Positions 22,816-34,907 of a stretch of DNA of 64,000 nt are shown here, in pieces; position 1 is the first letter of the stretch; the number at the start of each line of letters is the position of its first letter. The translations under genes were made by a program, and so were the position numbers. This DNA is from Arachis hypogaea. Taxonomy: Eukaryota; Streptophyta; Magnoliopsida; Fabales; Fabaceae. Location: NCBI RefSeq assembly GCF_003086295.3, contig NC_092045.1, positions 88,984,693 to 89,048,692 of the forward strand, read 5' to 3'. The notes under the pieces were generated by a model. That model was not told where the DNA came from, made no database searches, and was given only the letters and a program-made list of their open reading frames with translations.

Positions 22816-25735
22816 TACCGGCACTGGCCCCTCGTCTCCCATGCCCTCTACCACGTTTCCCTCCTCGTGGTTGCACCTGAGGGAGGTCACCATCCTTTGG
22901 CTGATGCAACTTCGGTAGGGGTGGAAAGTCAATTGGCTGATCGTCGGGTACATGCCCAACCATGGCATCAACCTGGTCCCCCTGACCAAGCAATAGAACA
23001 TGTGCCCACCGGAAGTACCACCATAGATATTTTTGAGATGGATGCAGATCAAATGCATGGTGTAAGGGTAGCTGTATGTTACAAACACGAGTCAAAATCC
23101 GTTCGACATAACAACATATTTAACTTTTGTGTTAACACTTATCGCATACCTGATAAATGCTGATGTTGTTCAAAACCTGTCTCCAAGATCGAAGTCTAGT
23201 CTCGTAGTGTCATTGCATGACTCGTGACCCACCCACCTGCCAAACATTGCAACATTAAAATTCAGACAACAATAAATAGTAGTTTACACTAACTTGCATG
23301 ATGAAAAATATAAATCCTAAATGCATGTCATACCTTTTCATCAATGGAAATTGTCACTGATCAAAACTAAAGGGCTGACGGCTTGGGATACGATGATATG
23401 CCCATGATAGAAGCAAACTTCCACATTCACCAAAATCTCATTGCCTATAGTCCGTAGCACGACACATCTGGCAGTACAACCATGCAAGAACGACTGAACC
23501 CCAAGACAATCAGCCACAACGATCCAGGTCCTCCAACAGAGGTAACCACCTCATGTGCACACGGGAGTCAGATGCATCTAGAAATAACATGCCCCCCAAG
23601 ATCTACATAATGAATCCACGGGAGTACTACAGTAGCTTCTCATCTGTTGCATCCTAAGCCAACTCCCCACAAACAGTGTTTCTGAATCATGATAAGTTGA
23701 TGATCCACTTATTCTGACCCTGTCTGTGGTTCGGATCTGGTACATGTCCTAGTAGCTGCTGACACAACTCCTCCATAGAATGCCTGTCATAATACTGTTC
23801 CCAACTACCAACACAGTCACTAATTGACTCTCCATCAACATTTAGACCCATCTAATATGCCATGTCCTATAGAGTGATTATTATCCCACCACATAGCATA
23901 TAAAATGTATGGGATTCTGGCTTCTATCTCTCCATCAACACCAATGCCAAAGGCCAATCATGGTCCCACTCAACCATGTATGCCTGACAATCAGAATTTC
24001 CTATCGGTAAAGAAATTCACAAATAAGTTCGCGTTGTAAGTATAGTTTCTAAACCAACAGAAAATATTTTCATTCAAATGTTTGGTTGTCACAAGTAACA
24101 AAACCCAATAAATTTATAAACCGAAGTATTCAAACCTCGGGTCGTCTTCTCAAGGAATTACAGGAAAGTATGATTTATTATTGGTTATGGAAAACAGTAT
24201 TTTTGGGTTTTGAAAAGGTTTTGAACAAGAGAAATGGATTGCAGGAATTAATAAATTAATAACTAAGAAATCTCTTGGCAAGGTATGAAAACTGGAAGTC
24301 CTATCCTAGTTATCCTTATCTATGGTGATGAGAATTATATTTTTACTCCCACTAAGTCAACCTCTAACTATGAAGATAAGTTAAGTGGACAAATCAATTT
24401 AACACCTAAAGTTCTAGTCAACTCCTTAAGGAAAGACTAGAGTTATAGGAATCTAAATTAATCAGCAAAGATAGTAATTATCAATCACGATGAGTTTGAC
24501 AACTCAAGAGTTACCAATTAATCAACCAAAGCCAAAAGAGAAAAATCTAAATTATTTATATAATAAATAGAAGAAAGCAATCATGAGTCTGAAATACCTC
24601 AAATTATATTAATTAAGAAAATCCTAACATGAAAAGTTCATAAACAAATAAAAGAGAAAATAAATAAAAAGAACATTGAACCTGTGATGAAGAAGTAGAA
24701 ATCCTAATCTTAAATCCTAAGAGAGAGGAGAGAACCTCCCTCTCTAAAAACTACATCTAAACTATGAAAAGTGTGAATTATGAATGATTGATGATGAATA
24801 AATGGATTCTCCCACTTTATAGCCTCTAATCTGTGTTTTCTGGGCCAAAAACTGGGTCAAAAATAGCCCAAAATTCGCTGATCGTGAAATCTGGTTCGTA
24901 CAGGTCGCGGCAAAGTGACACGGAGGCGTCGTCCACGCGTTTGCGTGGATTGAAATTCGCAGATGCGATGTGTGCGCGTCATCCACGCGTCCGCATCGCC
25001 TAACTTTGGGGCAGCTATAGCAAATTATATATCGTTGCGAAGCCCCGGATGTTAACTTTCCAAGGCAACTAGAACTGCATCATTTGGACTTCTGTAGCTC
25101 AAGTTATGATCGATTTAGTACCAAGAGGTCAGGCTGGACAGCTTTAGCAGTTTCTTCAGTTCCTTGTATTCTTTCCAGTTTTGCATGCTTCCTTTCCATC
25201 CTCTAAGCCATTCCTGTCCTGTAATCTCTGAAATCACTTAATACACATATCAAGGCATTGAATGGTAATAAGAGAGGATTAAACATAGCAAAATTAAGAC
25301 CAAAGAAGCATGTTTTCAATCAGAGCACAGAATCAGGAAGGAGAATGTAAAACCATGCAAATCATATGAATAAGTAGGCAAAGACTTGATAAAAACCACT
25401 CAATTGAGCACAAGATAAACCATAAAATAGTGGTTTATCAATACCACGTGTTTGAAACCAGCGCATCGGAGGTATTTTCTGATACGCTCGTTGAGTCTCG
25501 TCAGTAAATGATGATGCGTCCGCAATACCCTATTAGGCTACAAAATATTTAACATCTATGTCAAATACATTCTTAAAACAATATACATATTTTAAAACTT
25601 ATTAAACACTAAAAAGTTAAACATTATACCGGTTGGTCAAGTCTGCCAGCAATGTGCTCTACTTGATCTAATCTATACAACGTATTCTCATATTCTTGTA
25701 ACCTACTAACTCTTGGTCCATCAAAGTATCGAAAA
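22800..25735 (-). pseudogene. PMD gene remnant, interrupted by a solo LTR
   Basis: The first exon (about 25735-25630) encodes a piece like LYRLDQVEHIAGRLDQ ending at a GT donor. The next (about 25540-25441) has LNERIRKYLRCAGFKHV. After the solo LTR the frame resumes at 23984 with MVEWDHDWPLALVLMER-like sequence on the minus strand. The last recognisable part (23095-22815) has WYFRWAHVLLLGQGDQVDAM and an Arg/Gly-rich tail. Many stops and frame breaks are present, so there is no functional product. Confidence 0.75.
23985..25440 (-). mobile_element. Solo LTR, same family as the 49601-59332 element
   Basis: Reads TGACAATCAG at the left to GGTTTATCA at the right, the reverse complement of the LTRs at 49601-52715 and 57872-59332. 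It is flanked by ATGCC (23980-23984) and ATACC (25441-25445), a 5-bp target duplication with one substitution. It is 1456 bases long with no internal region, so it arose by LTR-LTR recombination. It interrupts the PMD remnant. Confidence 0.92.
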
Positions 25736-26499
25736 TCAAATAAGTACAAAATTAATAACAATCATTTCTACACCTACAAAATTCAAAAACACTAATTTAA
25801 TACACTATTTTAAATAATTAATAAAATATCCATAAGTAATTATTTCTAAACAACTTTTATAATAATTTCTAAATCAGTAATTCTGAATAATTATTCTTAT
25901 ATTTCTAAGAATATATCTAAAAATAATTATTTCCATATTTTTTGAATAATTAATAAATCTACATAATTATAAGTTTAATATTATCTAATGTTAACTAATT
26001 TATCAAAATTTTTATTTTAAACCAATTATATGAAAACAAAATAAATTAAAAATAAAGAAATAGTTTAGATAACTTACTTGAAATTTAATTTGAAGTGAGG
26101 AGATGAGAAAAGAGAATCTTCAGAGAAGAGGTTGAAAGTGAAAAGAAGAGAAAGAGTGAAAAGTGGAAGGTTCGCCGCGAGTGAAAAATGAAAAATGAGA
26201 CCACTTTGCGTTTTTATAGGATTCACGAAATTCACTATGCTTGTAGACAAACTCTTTAAAAATAATGAAGTTTGCTGATGCAGTGGGCGAACTTCATAAA
26301 AAAAACATATTCTAAAAAATAAAAATAAAATTATTTATTTTGAGAAATAAATAATTTTTTTAATTTATTTCAAAAAAATTTCTTACATATACTGAAGTTT
26401 CTCTTAGTTATCTCTTACTCAAGTAGTTTTCGATTTTCGGCTTTAAAATGGTATCTGATAAGCATCGAGACTTTTCAAGAATAAATCCCCATAGTAGTC

Positions 26500-28090
26500 T
26501 AATGAGCGAATATTTTATACGCTTTTTGGTAGTATTTTTATATAGTTTTTAGCATGTTTTATTTACTTTTCGTTATGTTTTTATTAATTTTTATTCAAAA
26601 ATCACATTTCTGGACTTCACTATGGGTTTGTGTATTTTTCTGTAATTTCAGGTATTTTCTGGCTGAAATTGAGGGACCTGAGCAAAAATCTGATTCAGAG
26701 GCGAGAAAGGATTACAGATGTTGTTGGATTCTGATCCTCCTGCACTCGAAATTGATTTTCTGGAGCTACAGAAGCCCAATTGGCGCGCTCTCAATTGCGT
26801 TGGAAAGTAGACATCTTGGATTTCTAGCAATGTATAATAGTCCATACTTTGTTTGAGATTTGATGGCTCAAACTGGCGTTAAACGCCAACTAGAAACCCT
26901 TTTCGGGCGTAGAACGCCAGAACTGGCACCAAAACTGGAGTTAAATGCCCAAACTGGCACCAAAGCTGGCGTTTAACTCCAAGAATGGCCTATGCACGTG
27001 AAAGCTTTAAAGCTCAGCCCAAACACTCACCAAGTGGACCCTGGAAGTGGATTTCTACACTATTTGTACTTAGTTACTCATTTTCTGTAAACCTAGGTTA
27101 CTAGCTTAGTATAAAAACTATTTTTAGAGATTCATTTAAGGACTTATGACATTTTTATAGTTCATGTTGTATCTTTGACGACATGAGTCTCTAAACTCCA
27201 TAGGTGGGGGTGAGGAGCTCTGCTGTGTTTCAATGGATTAATGCAATTTACTCCTATTTTCCATCCAATTACGCTTGCTTCTATTCTAAGATATTCACTC
27301 GTACTTCAATGTGATGAATGTGATGATTCGTGACACTCATCATCATTCTCAAATCCATGAACGCGTGGTTGACAACCACTTCTGTTCTATCTGAGCTCAA
27401 CGTAGTCATTGGGCGACAGCTTGAGTGCGTATCTCTTAGGCTCCTGATCCACGAGTTTGACTGCTTCTCCTGACAACAGAGCATGAATCCGTGAGATCAC
27501 AACCTTTGTGGTAAAGGCTGGAAACAATTGGCAGCATTTCTGAGATCCAGAAAGTCTAAACCTTATCTGTGATATTTCGAGTAGGATCTGGAAAGGGATG
27601 ACTATGACGAGCTTTAAACTCGCAAATGTTGGGCACAGTGACAGTGTGCAAAAGGATAAATGTATCCTATTCCAACACAAGTGAGAACCGACAGATGATT
27701 AGCCCTACGGGAACCGTAGCTGGACCATTTTCACTAAGAGGACGAATGGTAGCCATTGACAACGGTGATCCACCAACACATAGCTTGCCATAGAAGGAGC
27801 CATGCGTGTTTGGAGAAAAAGACAGTAGGAAAGCAGAAATTCAGAGGGCAGAGCATCTTTAAAACCCCAACCTGTTCTCTATTACTGAATAACAAATATC
27901 ATTTATTTCATGTTCTTTTACTTTTTGCAAACAAAACTCTTTTTATTATTAAACTCCTTACTAAGAGTTACAGGATAACCATAGCTTACTTCAAGCCGGC
28001 AATCTCCGGGGATCGACCCTTACTCACGTAAGGTATTAGTTGGACGACCCAGTGCACTTGCTGGTTAGTTGTGCAGAGTTGCAAAAGTGT
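26500..28090 (+). repeat. Left LTR of the outer element, in inverted orientation
   Basis: Starts TAATGAGCG (one change from TGATGAGCG) right after the TAGTC duplication and ends '...gttgcaaaagtgt' at 28090. The right LTR is identical in layout but on the opposite strand, e.g. the frame on + at 26554 is nearly the same as the frame on - ending at 48966. Its length of 1591 plus 20 missing U5 bases equals the right LTR (1611). It joins directly to the polypurine-side interior at 28091. Confidence 0.9.
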
Positions 28091-29323
28091 CACAACATCA
28101 AACTTAAACTGTTGCTTATCCCCACGCAACTTGACAAACAAAATAGGATGAAAAGAAGATTATGGTGCAATAACGTCTCAGAGTCTTTAATGAAGCTCAA
28201 ATTCAAATTAGATGAGCGGGGCTTAGAGCTTTTTGCTTCTGAATAGTTTTGGCATCTCATTTTATCCTTTGAAGTTCAGAATGATTGGCATCCATATAAA
28301 CTCAGAATTTAGATAGTGTTATTGATTCTCCTAGTTAAGTATGTTAATTCTTGAACACAGCTACTTATGAGTCTCGGCTGTGACGCTAAGCATATTGTTT
28401 TCCAGTATTACCACCGGATACATAAATGCCACAGACACATAACTGAGTGAACCTTTTCAGATTGTGACTAAGCTTTGCTAGAATCCCCAGTTAGAGGTGT
28501 CCAGAGTTCTTAAGCACACTCTTTTGCCTTGGATCACGACTTTAACCACTCAGTTCTAAGCTTTTTACTTGGACCTTCATGACACAAGCACATGGTTAGG
28601 GACAGCTTGATTTAGCTGCTTAGGCTAGGATTTTATTTTCTTGGGCCCTCCTATCCACTGATGCTCAAAGCCTTTGATCCTCTTTACCCTTGCCTTTTAG
28701 TTTAAAGGGTTACTGGCTTTTTCTGCTTTCTTTTTCTTTTTCTTTCTCTCTTTTTTTCGCAAGCTTTGTATAGGATTCACTGCTTTTTCTTGCTTCAAGT
28801 ATCAATTTTATGATTTTTTAGATTATCAATAACATTTCTCTTTTTTCATTATTCCTTCAAGAGCCAACAATTTTAACGTTCATAAACTTCACTATAAAAA
28901 ATATGCACTGTTCAAGCATTCATTCAGAGAGCTAAAGTAATGCCACCACATATAAATAATTTGAATTTTTCTTATTTTGTACTCAAAATATTTGCACCCT
29001 TGCTCTTCTAAAAAATCTACTATTTTATTCATCTTTGATGATGATAAGAAAATTAAATTATACTCAAATTGATAAAAATTAATACTAATGCTCATGCAAT
29101 TCTAATACTAATGATCATGCAATCCTAATACTAATGCTCATGCAATTCTTAATATAGGTCCCTAATAACAGAAGTTATCACAGAGTTAGGACTCAACAAC
29201 CTTGATTTTGGAAGATAGGTGCTCTTTCAATCTGTGGGACACCTGGCGCTTCAGCTCCTGTAGCTCACGCCCTTGCTGCTCTTGTTCCTTGAGCAATTTG
29301 CAAAGCATGCTGTTCTGATTCTG
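28091..29323 (-). other. 3' non-coding region of the outer element with polypurine-side hairpin
   Basis: 28091-28130 matches the polypurine-side sequence of the inner element (32836-32873), a 'caaacttaaa-tgttgctt' block. The rest is similar to 32874-33700 of the inner element, sharing for example 'agatgagcggggctt', 'ccaccggatacata' and 'ttgcttcaag'. No reading frame of substance. Confidence 0.7.
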
Positions 29324-30300
29324 CTACTCTTCTTTGAGTTGATCCATAGCTTCTTGCAGCTTCGTGACAGATGCTTCTAAGCGGGCCCAATAGTCAAATT
29401 GAGGAATTTTTGGAAGGAGTTCATGCGCCCTCCTCTTGCTAAGGTTGTTTTGAACTTGAGGTCCATCCATTACCTTTTTGGTGATTGGGCGTTCAATTGT
29501 GATATACTCATCCACACCTATCTTCATCCCAGCATCTTTACATAATAGACTAATCAAGCTTGGGTAAGCCAACTTGGCTTCAATGGATTCCTTGTGTGCA
29601 AATGTGTAAATTTCACAAGGAATTAGCTGATGAACCTCCACCTCTTTTTCCAGCATAATACAGTGAATCATTACTGCCCTCTTGACAGTGACTTCAAAGC
29701 GGTTACTGGTGGGAAGAATAGAACGCCCAATGAAATTCAGCCAGCCCCTAGCAACTGGTTTGAGATCTTCTCTCTTCAGTTGGTTTGGGACACCTTTTGT
29801 GTTGGTTATCCACTTGGTTCCAGGAAGGCATATATCCTCTAGAACTTGATCCAACTTTTTATCTTTAGCCATTCTCCTATTAAAGGATTCTGGATCATCT
29901 TGTAGTTGAGGAAGTTTAAGACTTCTCTCACTTTATCAAGGTGGAAGTAAATAATCTTCCCTCTAACCATAGTCCGAAAGGTGTGGAAGGAAGTTTCCTC
30001 TAATCTTTGCTTATCTGTTAGCCACAGATTTGCATAGAATTCATGGACCATGTTTCTTCCCACAAGTGCCTCAGGATTACCTAGGACTTCCCAGCCTCTG
30101 TTTCGAATCTGTTCTTGGATCTCCGGATATTCATCTTCTTTCACATCAAATTTAACTTCTGGGATCACTGATCTTCTGCCCACAATTTTGAAGTAGTGGT
30201 CTGCATGTTCTTTGGTGCAGAATCTCTCAAGCATCCATTGTGGTTTTGGATTGTTTTTTTTCTTGCCTCTTGGAGTTGTTTGTTTTTCTTTAGGGGCCAT
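29324..30300 (-). pseudogene. Extra ORF of the outer Athila element (putative plant transposon protein domain), frameshifted
   Basis: Starts at 30300 with MAPKEKQTTPRGKKKNNPKP, a basic N-terminus. The conserved middle includes AWYANLW-like FYANLWLTDKQR, then LKPVARGWLNFIGRSILPTS, VTVKRAVMIHCIMLEKEVEV and a C-terminal coiled coil (LEASVTKLQEAMDQLKEE). The open piece ending at 29839 and the one ending at 29324 are in different frames, with a one-base indel near 29915. The domain (often labelled 'putative plant transposon protein', Pfam PF20167) is common downstream of pol in legume Athila elements. Its role is not known; it sits where Athila elements have their env-like ORF. Confidence 0.8.
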
Positions 30301-30837
30301 GATCTTGGTTAGTGATCACGGAAAATCACACCAAACTTAGAGGTTTGCTTGTCCTCAAGCAAAAGAAAAGAAAGAAGAGGAAGAGAGGGAGAGAAAGATT
30401 CGAATAATTGCTCAAGGAGGTGGCCGGATGGATATTTAAAAGGGAGGGGGTGGGTTTCGAATTTTTTTGAAAAAGATAAGGGAGAAAGATATGATTGATA
30501 AAAAATAATTATGATATGAAAAAGATAGAATTTTAAAATTTAAAATATATAAAAAAGATATGAAGAAGTGAAATCAGAATTTTTGTTGATGCATCTAAGA
30601 AACAAAAGATAAGGTGGATGAAGAAAAGATTTGGAAAGAATTTGAAAAAAAATGAGGTTTAAAATTGTTTTGAAAAAGAATTGAAAAAGAATTTAAAAAG
30701 AATTTATAAAATCATTAATTTTTGAATTGGGGATTGAAAGATGAAGATTTGTAATGTTTTTATGCGGAAAATTATGAATGAAAACAAGAAAATTTGAAAA
30801 AAATTGAATTGGGAACGAAATTCCCCTCCCCTGCTGT

Positions 30838-31106
30838 TCTGGCGTTAAACACCCAAAATGGTATCCATTCTGGCGTTTAACACCCATCTGCTGGCCAATC
30901 TGGGCGTTTAACGCCCAACCAGGTACCCTGGCTGGCGTTAAACGCCAGAAATCCTTTGTCACTAGGCATTTTTTTGAACGCCCAGGACACTGCTCATTCT
31001 GGCGTTAAACACCCAGAATGCTGCCCATTCTAGCATTTAACGCCCAAAATGCTACCTTTACTGGCGTTAAATGCCCAGAATGATGCCCATTCTGGCATTT
31101 AACGCC
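30838..31106. repeat. Array of GGCGTTTAACGCC palindromes (outer element)
   Basis: About eight units of 30-36 bases, each a palindrome GGCGTTWAACGCC plus a spacer of CAGAATGGTGCCCATTCT type that can itself pair. The array continues after the nested insertion at 41414-41455. It lies between integrase and the extra ORF. Confidence 0.9.
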
Positions 31107-32835
31107 TGGTATGCGAAATTGTGATCAATACTTTTCACAAATCAAATAATCCCCGGTAATGAATCCAAAAACTTGGTGTTCAATACCATGGCATAAACAC
31201 AACTTCGCACAACTAACCAGCAAGTGTACTGGGTCGTCCAAGTAATAAACCTCACGCGAGTAAGGGTCGATCCCACAGAGATTGTTGGTATGAAGCAAGC
31301 TATGGTCACCTTGTAAATCTTAGTCAGGCAGACTCAAATGGAGATGAATGATGATATACGAATAAAACATAAAGATAAAGATAGAGATACTTATGTAATT
31401 CATTGGTAGAAATTTCAGATAAGCGTATGAAGATGCTTGTCCCTTCCGTCTCTCTGCTTTCCTACTGTCTTCATCCAATCCTTCTTACTCCTTTCCATGG
31501 CAAGCTTATGCAAGGGTTTCACCGTTGTCAGTGGCTACCTCCCATCCTCTCAGTGGAAATGTTCAACGCACCCTGTCACGGCACGGCTATCCATCTGTCG
31601 GTTCTCAATCAGGCCGGAATAGAATCCAGTGATTCTTTTGCGTCTGTCACTAACGCCCCACCTTCAGGAGTTTGAAGCACGTCACAGTCATTCAATCATT
31701 GAATCCTACTCAGAATACCACAGACAAGGTTAGACCTTCTGGATTCTCTTGAATGCCGCCATCAGTTCTAGCCTATACCACGAAGACTCTGATCTCACGG
31801 AATGGCTGGCTCGGTTGTCAGGCGAGCACTCGGTTGTCAGGCGATCAACCATGCATCGTGTATCAGGAATCCAAGAGATATTCACCCAATCTAAGGTAGA
31901 ACGGAGGTGGTTGTCAGGCATACTTTCATAGGTGAGAATGATGATGAGTGTCACGGATCATCACATTCATCAAGTTGAAGAACAAGTGATATCTTGGAAC
32001 AAGAACAAGCGGAATTGAATAGAAGAACAATAGTAATTGCATTAATACTCGAGGTACAGCAGAGCTCCACACCTTAATCTATGGTGTGTAGAAACTCCAC
32101 CGTTGAAAATACATAAGAACAAGGTCTAGGCATGGCCGAATGGCCAGCCTCCCAAAGAGGGTTCAATCATAAAAACATGATCAAAAGCTCTAAAATGATC
32201 CAAAGATGATAATACAATAGTAAAAGGTCCTACTTATAGAGAACTAGTAGCCTAGGGTTTACAGAGATGAGTAAATGACATAAAAATTCACTTTCGGGCC
32301 CACTTGGTGTGTGCTTGGGCTGAGCATTGAAGCATTTTCGTGTAGAGACTCTTCTTGGAGTTAAACGCCAGCTTTTATGCCAGTTTGGGCGTTTAACTCC
32401 CATTCTTGTGCCAGTTCCGGCGTTTAACGCTGGGAATTCTGAGGGTGACTTTGAACGCCGGTTTGGGCCATCAAATCTTGGGCAAAGTATGGACTATCAT
32501 ATATTGCTGGAAAGCCCAGGATGTCTACTTTCCAACACCGTTGAGAGCGCGCCAATTGGGCTTCTGTAGCTCCAGAAAATCCGCTTCGAGTGCAGGGAGG
32601 TTAGAATCCAACAGCATCTGCAGTCCTTTTTAGTCTCTGAATCAGATTTTTGCTCAGGTCCCTCAATTTCAGCCAGAAAATACCTGAAATCACAGAAAAA
32701 TACACAAACTCATAGTAAAGTCCAGAAAAGTGAATTTTAACTAAAAACTAATAAAAATATACTAAAAACTAACTAGATCATACTAAAACCATAATAAAAA
32801 CAATGCCAAAAAGCGTACAAATTATCCGCTCATCA
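31107..32835 (-). repeat. 3' LTR of the inner element
   Basis: TGGTATGCG at the left to GCTCATCA at the right. Contains the palindrome cluster at 32350-32465 and, near its U5 end (31145-31180), a degenerate copy of the primer-binding site. Confidence 0.95.
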
Positions 32836-33708
32836 CAACACCAAACTTAAATTGTTGCTTGTCCTCAAGCAACTAAAAATCAAATAAGATAAAAAAGAAG
32901 AGAATATGCAATGAATTCCAAAAATATCTATGAAGATCAGTATTAATTAGATGAGCGGGGCTTTTAGCTTTTTGCCTCTGAACAGCTTTGGCATCTCACT
33001 CTATTCTTTGAAATTCAGAATGATTGGCTTCTTTAGGAACTCAGAATCCAGATAGTGTCACTGATTCTCCTAGTTAAGTATGATGATTCTTGAACACAGC
33101 TACTTATTGAGTCTTGGCCGTGGCCCAAAGCACTCTGTCTTCCAGTATTACCACCGGATACATACATGCCACAGACACATAACTGGGTGAACCTTTTCAG
33201 ATTGTGACTCAGCTTTGCTAGAGTCCCCAATTAGAGGTGTCCAGGGTTCTTAAGCACACTCTTTTTGCCTTGGATCACAACTTTATTTCTTTCTTCTTTT
33301 TTTTTTGTATTCACTGCTTTTTTCTTGCTTCAAGAATCATTTTTATGATTTTTCAGATCCTCAGTAACATGTCTCCTTTTTCATCATTCTTTCAAGAGCC
33401 AATATTCATGAACCACAAATTCAAAAGACATATGCACTGTTTTAAGCATACATTCAGAAAACAAAAGTATTGCCACCACATCAAAATAATTAAACTATTA
33501 TAAAATTCAAAATTCATGCAATTCTACTCTTTTTCAATTAAGAACATTTTTTATTTAAGAGAGGTGATGGATTCATAGGTCATTCATAACTTTAAGGCAT
33601 AGACACTAAGACACTAATGATCACAAGACACAAACATAGACAAACATAAGCACTAAAATTCGAAAAACAGGAAAATAAAGAACAAGAAAATTAAAGAACG
33701 GGTCCACC
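32836..33708 (-). other. Polypurine tract side and 3' non-coding region of the inner element
   Basis: In element orientation the last interior bases read AAGTTTGGTGTTG immediately before the LTR start TGATGAG, preceded by a hairpin TTGCTTGAGGACAAGCAA. The rest has no coding frame. Confidence 0.75.
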
Positions 33709-34833
33709 TTAGTGATGGCGGCTTGTTCTTCCTCTTGAAGATCCTATGGAGTGCTTGAGCTCCTCAATGTCTCTTCCTTGTCTTTGTTGCTCCTCTCTCA
33801 TGATTCTTTGATCTTCTCTAATTTCATGGAGGAGAATGGAATGTTCTTGGTGCTCCACCCTTAGTTGTCCCATGTTGGAACTCAATTCTCCTAGGGAGGT
33901 GTTTAGTTGCTCCCAATAGTTTTGTGGAGGAAAGTGCATCCCTTAAGGAATCTCAGGGATCTCATGATAAGTGGGGTCTCTTGTGTGCTCCAGCTTCTTC
34001 TTAGTGATGGGCTTGTCCTCATCAATGGGAATGTCTCCCTCTATGTCAACTCCAACCGAATAACAGAGGTGACAAATGAGATGAGGAAAGGCTAACCTTG
34101 CCAAGGTAGAGGACTTGTCCGCCACCTTATAAAGTTCTTGGGATATAACCTCATGAACTTCTATTTCTTCTCCAATCATGATGCTATGGATCATGATAGC
34201 TCGGTCTATGGTAACTTCGGACCGGTTGCTAGTGGGAATGATTGAGCGTTGTATAAACTCTAACCATCCTCTAGCCACGGGTTTGAGGTCATGCCTTCTC
34301 AATTGAACCGGCTTTCCTCTTAAATCTCTCTTCCATTGGGCGCCCTCTTCACAAATGGCTGTGAGGACTTGGTCCAACCTTTGATCAAAGTTGACCCTTC
34401 TAGTGTAAGGATGTTCATCTCCTTGCATCATGGGCAAGTTGAATGCCAACCTTACATTTTTCGGACTAAAATCCAAGTATTTCCCCCGAACCATAGTAAG
34501 CCAATTCTTTGGATCCGGGTTCACACTTTGATCATGGTTCTTGGTGATCCATGCATTGGCATAGAACTCTTGAACCATTAAGATTCCGACTTGTTGAATG
34601 GGGTTGGTAAGAACTTCCCAACCTCTTCTTCGGATCTCATGTTGGATCTCCGGATATTCACTCTTTTTGAGTGAAAAAGGGACCTCGGGGATCACCTTCT
34701 TCAAGGCCACAACTTCATAGAAGTGGTCTTGATGCACCCTTGAGATGAATCTTTCCATCTCCCATGACTCGGAGGTGGAAGCTTTTGCCTTCCCTTTCCT
34801 CTTTCTAGAGGTTTCTCCGGCCTTGGATGCCAT
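33709..34833 (-). pseudogene. Extra ORF of the inner element (putative plant transposon protein domain), one stop
   Basis: ATG at 34833, MASKAGETSRKRKGKAKAST, a basic and possibly nuclear-targeting start. The conserved domain has VIPEVPFSLKKSEYPEIQ, FYANAWITKN, LKPVARGWLEFIQRSIIPTS and VTIDRAIMIHSIM. The frame stops at 33943 (TAA), but the next codons in the same frame run on to 33709 and encode a coiled coil (MRVEHQ-type heptads, ending in an Arg/His-rich tail), as in the outer element. So this is one gene with a single premature stop, or a naturally shorter form. No catalytic motif can be seen. Confidence 0.8.
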
Positions 34834-34871
34834 AAATGGTTATGGAAAAACAAAAAGCAATGCTTTTACCA

Positions 34872-34907
34872 CACCAAACTTAAAAGGTTTGCTCGTCCTC
34901 GAGCAAA
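34872..34907 (-). promoter_or_regulatory. Polypurine-plus-hairpin cassette copy upstream of the extra ORF
   Basis: In element orientation it contains TTGCTCGAGGACGAGCAAAC and, right after it, TTTTAAGTTTGGTGTGG, some 40 bases before the ORF start. This is a close copy of the cassette next to the 3' LTR (32837-32873). The outer element has the same arrangement at 30329-30363, just before its ORF start. Confidence 0.7.

Larger units (their letters stand above)
21138..26404. mobile_element. Second, decayed MULE with transposase and PMD remnants
   Basis: The terminal regions are inverted copies. Left (21138-21400) runs from a 'cttcggtata'-like end through an AT-rich tract to 'gaagtaagttcgccc'; the right side (26210-26404) repeats this in reverse ('gggcgaacttcat' ... 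'atatactgaagtt'). Inside are a transposase remnant on + (21551-22815) and a PMD remnant on - (25735-22800), the same tail-to-tail order as in the MULE at 11565-18409. No clear 9-bp target duplication was found. The exact ends are uncertain by 10 bases or so. A solo LTR is inserted in the PMD part. Confidence 0.8.

Noticed and set aside
26500..28090. Independent solo LTR instead of the outer element's left LTR
   Set aside because: A solo LTR would need its own duplication at 28091; instead TAGTC pairs only with 49305-49309 and the interior at 28091 is the polypurine side of the outer element.
30838..31106. Regularly spaced palindromic repeats resembling a CRISPR array
   Set aside because: This is plant nuclear DNA inside a retrotransposon; spacers are themselves repetitive and pair with each other, and no cas genes are present.
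31403..31954. Short frames on both strands repeated at 39981-40532
   Set aside because: They lie in the two LTRs of the inner element and are duplicated only because the LTRs are; no start context or domain.
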